7,837 nucleotides of DNA. It comes from Clostridia bacterium (lineage in GTDB: Bacteria; Bacillota; Clostridia; Oscillospirales; CAG-272). Positions within the stretch are counted from its first letter, which is position 1. Every line of letters starts with the position of its first letter. The stretch covers positions 1-7,837 of the forward strand of contig JAKSPW010000055.1 in assembly GCA_024404435.1 (NCBI GenBank). The letters are read 5' to 3'. The notes below the pieces were generated by a model, which saw nothing but the letters and a program-made list of their open reading frames with translations, did no database searches and had not been told where the DNA came from. Shown in pieces: positions 1 to 4,692 of this stretch. The translations under genes and the position numbers were made by a program.

Positions 1-280
1 AAACGGAGCCGTCAGATTGTGTTTCGCCTTTGTTCAGGTCAATTTTTGCGCCTTTCTGTTCGATCAGAACACGGGTCGCGCCAATATAACCGTCAATGAA
101 GCTTGTGTGGCTCAATTTGACGGGAACTTCAAACTGTATAAACTTGTCCGGCTCGGTGACGCCATAGACTTTTTGCAGCAGCGCCAGCCAGAAGGTCTGG
201 GTCTCCTGCTTTTCGTCTCCGCGCCCCTGCCAATCGGCGGCAAACTGTTTCGCTGCTATGCGGCGTTCGGCATCTGTCAT
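1..280 (-). CDS. MmeI-type restriction-modification protein, N-terminal part (DNA methyltransferase/nuclease), cut by window edge
   Basis: Only the first 93 residues lie in the window. They match the N-terminal domain of MmeI-like (type IIL/IIG) proteins, which combine a PD-(D/E)XK nuclease, an adenine methyltransferase and a target-recognition domain in one chain. Visible landmarks are the helix with WQGRGDEKQETQTFWL (residues 17-32), the strand 'FEVPVKLSHTSFIDGYI', and the nuclease core D63 followed by I-E74-Q-K76, with a further 'QSDGS' at 88-92. These nuclease residues are intact, so the gene is not obviously dead. The start ATG (278-280) is preceded on the minus strand by a strong AGGAGG site (289-294) at 8 bases, and by its own promoter. 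The methyltransferase part, which would settle whether it is a complete R-M enzyme or a methyltransferase only, is outside the window. Codon choice (TTG, AAA, TTT, CAG) looks different from the genes to the right, suggesting transfer. Confidence 0.85.
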   Translation of the reverse strand, partial: MTDAERRIAAKQFAADWQGRGDEKQETQTFWLALLQKVYGVTEPDKFIQFEVPVKLSHTSFIDGYIGATRVLIEQKGAKIDLNKGETQSDGSV

Positions 281-303
281 AAAATGTCCCTCCTGTGAGA
301 CTT

Positions 304-1293
304 TTAGCATATTATAGCTTGGAAAAGATAGGATTGCAATTTGAAAGGGGCAATGCCTTTACATTTAATCGTAAAGTCGACATTGCAATCCACCTCCATC
401 ATCGGGAGCTTTGCCACCTCGCGCATAGCAGAACGGCTCTGCTTTACACGGATAAGAAAATCCGTATTTTCGAGGACGTAGGACTGAATGACCTTTTTCC
501 ACGAGCGTACCGACGAGCGGAACACGTCGCTGAGCGCTCCGTTGAGAGCGGAGGTCAGGGCGAGCTGCTGATTTTCCGACTGATCGCGGCGGAACGGAGT
601 CAGAGGTGCGATGCAGGTCATCTCGTCAGCCTTGAAATCGAGGCGGAGTATCTTGTCGATGAGCTGTCCCGATTTGAACTTATCGTTGTTCACCGAGAGA
701 ACTCCGGCACTTTCCGCGCGCAGACGCGAATCGAGATTGACGCCGATCGTGACGCTCTTTACCTCGCGGACGCGAGAGGTGAGCTCCTCGAGCTGACGGT
801 TGATGTTCTTGTAATATTCGCTTTCCGTGAGCGTTTCGACCACCTCGCAGAGGCGCTTCATCGCACGTCCGCTGACCGAGCCTCCGATGGGCGAGAGCGT
901 TTCCTTCATCGTCGTGAGAACGGACGTGTAAAGCTCGATCTCCGTGATGCTGTAAAGGTACGCTTCCGCAGAGAAAGCGGGGTCGGAGCTGATGCGGCGC
1001 AGCTCGGTGATGTCGTCGATCAGCGGGATGAGACGGCGGAACATATCGACGACCTCGGGATGTGCCGCGAGGTCGCGGAAGGTCTCCTGCCTGTACAGGA
1101 TGACGTCGGTGTCGTTTGTGAAAAACTCACCTATCTCGCAGGTCTTCAGATCGAGAAGAGTGCCGAGCTCAAGCTGCTCCGCCGTATAAGCGGACAGAGT
1201 CAGCCCCTTCTTTTCGCTTTCCTCGCGGGAAGCATCGCTCGGGTAGAGCAGGCTCATATCTGCCGTGTTGATCTTTTCTGTAATCTCTGACAT
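304..1293 (-). CDS. MutS-family protein truncated before its ATPase domain (probable gene remnant)
   Basis: The 329-residue product resembles the N-terminal half of a MutS-related family found in Clostridia, whose members I recall as about 550-600 residues long. The landmarks are an early 'MSLLYPSD', a long helical lever/clamp region, and 'VKSVTIGVNLDSRLRAES' near residues 180-197. That family normally continues with a 'GIYNLKLA'-like motif and then the ABC-type ATPase with a GANRGGKTT Walker A. Here the last similarity is 'CKGIAPFKLQ', followed by a short odd tail 'SYLFQAIIC' and a stop at 304-306. No Walker A, Walker B or signature motif is present, so it cannot act as an ATP-driven mismatch or recombination protein by itself. 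Its start has AAAGGG at good spacing (minus strand, just right of 1293), 13 bp after the epimerase stop, so the two are likely cotranscribed. The truncation sits directly against the R-M gene. Confidence 0.7.
   Translation of the reverse strand: MSEITEKINTADMSLLYPSDASREESEKKGLTLSAYTAEQLELGTLLDLKTCEIGEFFTNDTDVILYRQETFRDLAAHPEVVDMFRRLIPLIDDITELRRISSDPAFSAEAYLYSITEIELYTSVLTTMKETLSPIGGSVSGRAMKRLCEVVETLTESEYYKNINRQLEELTSRVREVKSVTIGVNLDSRLRAESAGVLSVNNDKFKSGQLIDKILRLDFKADEMTCIAPLTPFRRDQSENQQLALTSALNGALSDVFRSSVRSWKKVIQSYVLENTDFLIRVKQSRSAMREVAKLPMMEVDCNVDFTIKCKGIAPFKLQSYLFQAIIC
311..339 (-). promoter_or_regulatory. Sigma-A promoter of the restriction-modification gene
   Basis: On the minus strand a -35 box TTGCAA (334-339) is followed after exactly 17 bases by a consensus -10 box TATAAT (311-316). 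Transcription should start near 304, which gives a leader of about 25 nt containing the AGGAGG site. The promoter lies inside the last ten or so codons of the truncated mutS-like gene, so the R-M gene has independent expression. Confidence 0.8.
331..391. repeat. 10-bp inverted repeat with palindromic ATTGCAAT core, over the R-M promoter
   Basis: GGATTGCAAT at 331-340 is mirrored exactly by ATTGCAATCC at 382-391. The core octamer ATTGCAAT is itself a perfect palindrome, so the copies (333-340 and 382-389) are also direct repeats 49 bp apart. Between them a second inverted pair, CTTTAC (357-362) and GTAAAG (371-376), could form a small stem. The left copy contains the -35 box of the R-M promoter. 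It may be an operator pair, an insertion footprint, or chance within coding sequence. Confidence 0.4.
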
Positions 1294-1306
1294 TTTTGTA
1301 TCCCTT

Positions 1307-2173
1307 TTATCTGAATTTTCCGTTCATGTATTCGAAGGTTCGCTCGAGCTTTGCTGTATCAAGCTCCGTGCCGTTCACGACCGGAGACTCGAGAGTGATC
1401 GTACCGCCGTAGTCGATCGCGTCGAGCCCGTTTGCTATAAGATCGAAATCGACGACTCCTTCGCCGGGGTGCGGTATCGGACGCAAAGCTTTGAAGTTGC
1501 GGTATCCGCCGACGAAATCACTCACGTGGACGTGGAGAAGTCTGTCCGTGATCTCGCGGTCCGAGAGTATTTCGGCAGCCTGATCGTGCAGGGCACCGAA
1601 GCGGGTGTCGAAGATGAATTTTGCGTCCGGGCAGGCGTCGAGGACCCGGTGCCAGTTGGAAAGCGGATCGTATGTCGTGCTTGGGATATTCTCGACGAGA
1701 AGCGTCAGTCCGTATTCCTTTGCCGTCTCCGTCATCTCTCCGATGAAGCGGCAGTTGAAATCGACGTGCGTGTCGGAGGCGAATCCGCCCCAGAGGTGGA
1801 GCACCATCAATTCCGATCCTATCTCCTTGCCGAACCGGCAGTTGTATCTGAAGACCCCGAGGGACTTCTGCGCCATTTCGACGGCCTCGGCCGTCTTTCC
1901 GTCGGCAAAGAGCACGCCCGCGTCGGAAAGCTCCATGCCGACGTCCTTTTCGCAGTGGATAACCGGGAAGGGTACGCCCGAGTCGTTGACGGCACGCGTC
2001 ACCTCGTCGAACTTGTCGTAATAAAAGTGAAGCATCATAAGCTCTGCGCCGTCGATCTTTCCTCTCTCATACAGATCGCGTATGACGCCGAGAGCTCTTT
2101 TGTAATCATATCCGTTGTATCTGCTGACCATAGTACCGGTCGAGCAGATCAGCCGTCTTGTATCTCTTCCCAT
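1307..2173 (-). CDS. Sugar phosphate isomerase/epimerase (xylose isomerase-like TIM barrel)
   Basis: The 288-residue product has the layout of the AP-endonuclease-2/xylose-isomerase-like TIM barrel superfamily, cytoplasmic metal-dependent enzymes acting on sugars or sugar derivatives. The likely metal-binding positions are E161 in 'LLVENIPST', D189 in 'FIFDTRFG', H216 in 'HVHVSDF', and E262 in 'TITLESPV', with 'VIHCEK' (71-76) and 'VLHLWGG' (124-130) on other barrel strands. 'HPGEGVVDFD' (235-244) is the usual loop before the last strands. The substrate cannot be told from sequence. I chose ATG 2173 because the family fold begins at once with 'RRLICSTGTMV'. The ribosome site there is weak (GAGAAAGG about 14 bases upstream). 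The frame stays open upstream to a GTG at 2305, which would add 44 residues unlike the family. It is followed by the mutS-like gene and faces a nucleoside hydrolase gene across a divergent promoter region. Confidence 0.8.
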   Translation of the reverse strand: MGRDTRRLICSTGTMVSRYNGYDYKRALGVIRDLYERGKIDGAELMMLHFYYDKFDEVTRAVNDSGVPFPVIHCEKDVGMELSDAGVLFADGKTAEAVEMAQKSLGVFRYNCRFGKEIGSELMVLHLWGGFASDTHVDFNCRFIGEMTETAKEYGLTLLVENIPSTTYDPLSNWHRVLDACPDAKFIFDTRFGALHDQAAEILSDREITDRLLHVHVSDFVGGYRNFKALRPIPHPGEGVVDFDLIANGLDAIDYGGTITLESPVVNGTELDTAKLERTFEYMNGKFR

Positions 2174-2315
2174 GTTTATGACTATGCCTTTCTCAGCATT
2201 TGTGCCGGTTCTCTCGAATTTGCCGCCGACTTTCGCGGCAAAAGGCCACAAATGTGGTTTGAAAGAAGCTGACGTACATTTTATGTTCGCGCCGCTTTCA
2301 AACACACCGCCCTTT
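2174..2315 (-). promoter_or_regulatory. Highly structured 5' leader RNA of the epimerase gene (candidate cis-regulatory RNA)
   Basis: Between the predicted transcription start (about 2315) and ATG 2173, several exact pairings can be drawn. (1) A 9-bp stem joins 2295-2303 with 2257-2265 (GTTTGAAAG/CTTTCAAAC). (2) An 8-bp stem joins 2235-2242 with 2219-2226 (TTTGCCGC/GCGGCAAA, 8-nt loop). (3) A stem of 8 + 2 bp with one bulged base joins 2244-2254 with 2197-2206 and encloses (2). (4) TCAGC/GCTGA (2193-2197 with 2268-2272) could cap (3), sharing only base 2197. An alternative pairing, 2240-2246 (GCCTTTT) with 2186-2192 (GAAAGGC), would cover the likely ribosome-binding bases and excludes (3). 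This is the layout of a riboswitch-like or protein-responsive leader. I do not recognise it as a known class. It could also be a dispersed intergenic repeat element. Confidence 0.5.
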
Positions 2316-2321
2316 CTTATT

Positions 2322-2350
2322 AGTATAACACTTGAACAAAAAATTTTCAA
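2322..2350 (-). promoter_or_regulatory. Sigma-A promoter of the epimerase-mutS-like operon
   Basis: On the minus strand TTGAAA (2345-2350) and TATACT (2322-2327) are separated by exactly 17 bases. The start of transcription should be near 2315, so an ATG at 2350 in the same frame is upstream of the message and cannot be the start codon. Confidence 0.75.
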
Positions 2351-2352
2351 GT
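2330..2352. promoter_or_regulatory. Candidate operator: inverted repeat ACTTGAA-N9-TTCAAGT
   Basis: The arms ACTTGAA (2330-2336) and TTCAAGT (2346-2352) are perfect complements, with an A/T-rich 9-bp centre and arm centres 16 bp apart. The site covers the -35 box and most of the spacer of the leftward promoter and ends 14 bp before the -35 of the rightward one, a good place for a repressor acting on one or both genes. The regulator is not in the window and the palindrome matches no family consensus I can name. Confidence 0.4.
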
Positions 2353-2366
2353 ATCAATGCAGACAG

Positions 2367-2395
2367 TTGACAGAAAAAGAAAAATGTGGTATCTT
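2367..2395 (+). promoter_or_regulatory. Sigma-A promoter of the nucleoside hydrolase gene
   Basis: A perfect -35 TTGACA (2367-2372) is followed after 17 bases by TATCTT (2390-2395), with an extended -10 TGG (2387-2389) that compensates for the weaker -10. The predicted start near 2402 leaves a leader of about 23 nt holding the AAGGAG site. Confidence 0.75.
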
Positions 2396-2424
2396 TATTT
2401 CAAACCGAAAAAGGAGATACTGCC

Positions 2425-3354
2425 GTGACTAACGAACAAATACTCGAATACATAAGATCGGATAAGGTCAAAAAAGCCATCATCGACGGCGACTATGCCG
2501 CAGAGATCGACGATCAGTACGCACTTGCGTACGCTCTCGGAAGCGATAAGATCGACCTGCTCGGCGTGAACGCCGCCGCTTACTATGAGGAGCCGAACGC
2601 CGTCGACACCGAGGCGGTCATGCTCGAAGGATATGAAGAAATAAAGAGAGTCTTCACGAAGATCGGACGCCTCGGAAGCGTTCCGTATTTCGAGGGTGCA
2701 AGGTCTCAGGTCACGAAGAACGAAAACTACGCTCCGTCCGACAGCCCTGCCGCGAGGAACATCATCAAGGCGGCCCACGAGGTCGACGATATCCTTTTCG
2801 TCCTTGTCACGGGACCGTGCACGAACGTAGTTTCAGCCTGCCTCATCGATCCCTCGATCATGGATAAGATCTGCGTTCTCTGGCTCGGCGGCGAGTGCAT
2901 CGACGAGACGCCCGGGCCTTTCCACGAGTGGAATCTTTACGCCGACTATGCCGCATCCCAGATGCTTCTTAATCTCGACATCCCGCTTGTCATGCTGCCT
3001 TGCGGACCGATAGGCTCCGAGAAGATCTTCATGGTTCACGACGATTTCATGAAGATCGACGGCGACAGCGAAGGCGCGGAGTTCTTCCGCCGCACGCTGC
3101 CCCTCGAGGAAGTAAACGAGACGAGATACAACGATCCCGCGTGGAGAAAGGTCATGTGCGACCTTGCCGCTCCCGCAGTTCTCGCAGTTCCCGATTCGAT
3201 GGAGATCACGATCCGCACATCTCCCATCATGTGCGACGATCACAGGTACGCCTCCGACTCAACGAGAAGAAAGATACTGTACGGCGTGAAGCCGGATTCG
3301 GATATGATCGTAGAGGATGCGATCAAAGCGATAAATAAGGTTACGGCAAAATAA
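2425..3354 (+). CDS. Nucleoside hydrolase family protein (inosine/uridine-preferring type)
   Basis: The 309-residue product carries the calcium-binding aspartate cluster that marks this family near its N-terminus: D21, D23, D29 and D30 in 'IIDGDYAAEIDDQYALAYAL'. Family members hydrolyse the N-glycosidic bond of ribonucleosides to free base plus ribose in the cytoplasm. Other family-like stretches are 'LVTGPCTNV' (128-135), 'WLGGEC' (153-158) and 'EWNLYADYAASQMLL' (168-182), which parallels the usual E-x-N-x-x-x-D active-site segment (N170, D174). Near the C-terminus, where the usual motif has His-Asp, this protein reads 'CDLAAPAVLA' (C245, D246), so the proton donor may differ and the substrate is uncertain. 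The start is GTG 2425, with AAGGAG at 2411-2416 eight bases upstream. An in-frame ATG at 2386 lies before the predicted transcription start. The gene stands alone, divergent from the epimerase and closed by its own terminator. Confidence 0.82.
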   Translation: MTNEQILEYIRSDKVKKAIIDGDYAAEIDDQYALAYALGSDKIDLLGVNAAAYYEEPNAVDTEAVMLEGYEEIKRVFTKIGRLGSVPYFEGARSQVTKNENYAPSDSPAARNIIKAAHEVDDILFVLVTGPCTNVVSACLIDPSIMDKICVLWLGGECIDETPGPFHEWNLYADYAASQMLLNLDIPLVMLPCGPIGSEKIFMVHDDFMKIDGDSEGAEFFRRTLPLEEVNETRYNDPAWRKVMCDLAAPAVLAVPDSMEITIRTSPIMCDDHRYASDSTRRKILYGVKPDSDMIVEDAIKAINKVTAK

Positions 3355-3356
3355 GG

Positions 3357-3382
3357 AAAAAGGAGTCTTCGGACTCCTTTTC
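3357..3382 (+). terminator. Hairpin terminator with UUCG loop after the nucleoside hydrolase gene
   Basis: GGAGTC (3362-3367) and GACTCC (3372-3377) close a TTCG tetraloop (3368-3371). The stem is extended by AAAA (3358-3361) pairing with TTTT (3378-3381). C(UUCG)G is an exceptionally stable loop. The T-run is short (TTTTCT) on the plus strand. On the minus strand the stem is followed by TTTTT, so it may act in both directions. Confidence 0.8.
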
Positions 3383-3385
3383 TGA

Positions 3386-3414
3386 TTGACTTTTCGATCC
3401 CTCCGTGATATAAT
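3386..3414 (+). promoter_or_regulatory. Strong sigma-A promoter before coaE
   Basis: TTGACT (3386-3391), a 17-base spacer and a perfect TATAAT (3409-3414) are joined by an extended -10 TGA (3406-3408). The start should be near 3421. It begins only four bases after the preceding terminator and probably drives coaE and the lytic-transglycosylase-like gene, perhaps the whole run to the window end. Confidence 0.85.
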
Positions 3415-3451
3415 ATAATCGAAGATTTTTTGAAAAAAGGCGGTGTTGACT

Positions 3452-4081
3452 GTGAAGAGAGAAGGAGGACCGTACGTCATCGGTCTGTGCGGCAGAAGCG
3501 GCGCAGGCAAGGGAATGGTCAGCCTTGCGTTTTCACGTCTCGGAGTCCCGTCCGTCGACACCGACGCCGTATACAGAGAAATGACCTCGTCGGACGGCGA
3601 GTGCATGACGGCGCTCCGCGCCGCGTTCGGTGACGGGATCGTCGCTCCCGACGGCTCGCTCGACAGACGCGCCCTTGCCGCCGTCGTTTTCAAAAGCAGA
3701 AGAAAACTGAAGCTGCTCAACCGGATAACGCATCCTCTCATTCTCGCCGAAACAGAGAGAAGAGTGGGAAATTATCGCGGGGAGGCGGATTACGTCATAG
3801 TGGACGCGCCTGTTCTCTTCGAGTCGGGGTACAATAAGAAATGCGACTGCATCGTCGCCGTTGACGCACCCGACGAAAAACTTATAAAGAGGATCACGGA
3901 GCGCGACGGGATAGACGCGGAAGCGGCAAAGCGCCGCCTTCACTCGCAGAAAAAGCTCACAAAGATACGGAAAAAGGTAGACTTCACCATAATTAACGAC
4001 GGAGACCTCGCGTCTCTCGACGAAAAGGTCGCGGAAACGTTTTCCCGTATCAGAGCACTTTGTGAAAGGGATCGGAAGTGA
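3452..4081 (+). CDS. coaE: Dephospho-CoA kinase
   Basis: CoaE phosphorylates the 3'-hydroxyl of dephospho-CoA with ATP, the last step of coenzyme A synthesis, in the cytoplasm. The 209-residue length fits the family (about 200). An N-terminal P-loop reads GRSGAGKG (14-21). The substrate-binding 'SVDTDAVYREM' (34-44) replaces the usual D-x-D-x-I segment. 'VIVDAPVLFESG' (115-126) corresponds to the family's 'D-x-P-L-L-F-E'. The C-terminal arginine/lysine-rich lid follows 'VDAPDEKLIKRITERDG' (137-153). The P-loop ends in Lys-Gly instead of Lys-Ser/Thr, so the usual magnesium-contacting hydroxyl is missing at that position. Start: GTG 3452 sits eight bases after AAGGCGG (3437-3443). GTG 3443 and TTG 3446 are in frame but too near that site. 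Its last bases overlap the next start (GTGA), implying translational coupling. Confidence 0.92.
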   Translation: MKREGGPYVIGLCGRSGAGKGMVSLAFSRLGVPSVDTDAVYREMTSSDGECMTALRAAFGDGIVAPDGSLDRRALAAVVFKSRRKLKLLNRITHPLILAETERRVGNYRGEADYVIVDAPVLFESGYNKKCDCIVAVDAPDEKLIKRITERDGIDAEAAKRRLHSQKKLTKIRKKVDFTIINDGDLASLDEKVAETFSRIRALCERDRK

Positions 4082-4653
4082 AAAACAAGCAGGCGCTGAT
4101 TCGCAGCGCGGTAATAATAACGATAATCATTCTGTCGGTCATAGCCGGCTTTATCGGGCAGAAGCTTTTCGGCCTCTCGGACGAGAAGAACTACCCGAGA
4201 AAATATTCGGAATACGTCGAAAAGTACGCTGAGGAGTACGGCGTTCCCGAATACGTCGTCTACGGTGTCATCAGGTATGAAAGCTCATTCACGCCGAGCA
4301 ACGAGAACGAGGACGGTCAGATCGGCCTTATGGGAATAAGGGCTTCCGAGTTCAACGCCATGCTTAAGATGACGATGGAAACGGTCACGGACGACGCTCT
4401 GTACGGCCCCGAAACGAACATCAGGTACGGCACCTTGTATCTGTCGTATCTGTACAACAAGTTCGGCAAGTGGGATGCCGTCTATGCCGCAAAGAAGGCC
4501 GGGATCGAAGCTGTCGACATCTGGCTCTCCGACAGCTCGAACTACGACGAAAACGGCATTTTCGTAAACATTCCCGACGAGACGGCGCGCACCTCTGCCG
4601 AAAAGTGCTCCGCCGCAGTCAGAAAGTACAAGGAAATGTATTACGAAAACTGA
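4078..4653 (+). CDS. Membrane-anchored lytic transglycosylase-like protein (SLT domain), with altered motifs
   Basis: The 191-residue product begins with a basic 'MKNKQALIRS' and one hydrophobic segment (about 11-30), so it is probably anchored in the membrane with the rest outside. The remainder is a small Slt-type domain. Such enzymes cleave peptidoglycan between MurNAc and GlcNAc, forming a 1,6-anhydro product. The presumed catalytic Glu is E68 in 'IRYESSFTP', and 'ETNIRYGTLYLSYLYNKFG' (112-130) is the typical following helix. Two conserved motifs differ: the family's G-L-M-Q reads GLMG (83-86), and A-Y-N-A-G reads AKKAG (138-142). It may therefore have reduced or altered activity. The start GTG 4078 overlaps the coaE stop by four bases, with AAAGG at 4065-4069. 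A lytic transglycosylase gene right after coaE is a gene order I know from Clostridia, without an obvious functional link. Confidence 0.8.
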   Translation: MKNKQALIRSAVIITIIILSVIAGFIGQKLFGLSDEKNYPRKYSEYVEKYAEEYGVPEYVVYGVIRYESSFTPSNENEDGQIGLMGIRASEFNAMLKMTMETVTDDALYGPETNIRYGTLYLSYLYNKFGKWDAVYAAKKAGIEAVDIWLSDSSNYDENGIFVNIPDETARTSAEKCSAAVRKYKEMYYEN

Positions 4654-4692
4654 TACAACGAAAAAATTTTTTACCATAAAAGGAGAATTACC

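Noticed and set aside
295..2272. Long plus-strand open frames opposite the mutS-like and epimerase genes (295-1290 and 1265-2272)
   Set aside because: They are antisense to genes with clear family motifs, have arginine/valine/aspartate-rich low-sense translations, and lack ribosome sites and recognisable domains.
2290..2304. Catabolite-response (cre-like) half site TTGAAAGCG-type on the minus strand
   Set aside because: Only the left half fits the cre consensus; the right half mismatches at key positions, and the bases are better explained as one arm of the leader stem.
2348..2350. ATG at 2350 (minus strand) as start of the epimerase
   Set aside because: It overlaps the -35 box of the epimerase promoter and would be upstream of the transcript.
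2386..2388. ATG 2386 as start of the nucleoside hydrolase
   Set aside because: It lies between the predicted -35 and -10 boxes, upstream of the likely transcript start. GTG 2425 has an AAGGAG site at ideal spacing.
4654..4692. AAAAAATTTTTT run (4661-4672) as a terminator or promoter before the aminopeptidase gene
   Set aside because: It has no stem with a loop and no convincing -35/-10 pair at proper spacing; it is just an A/T-rich intergenic stretch.
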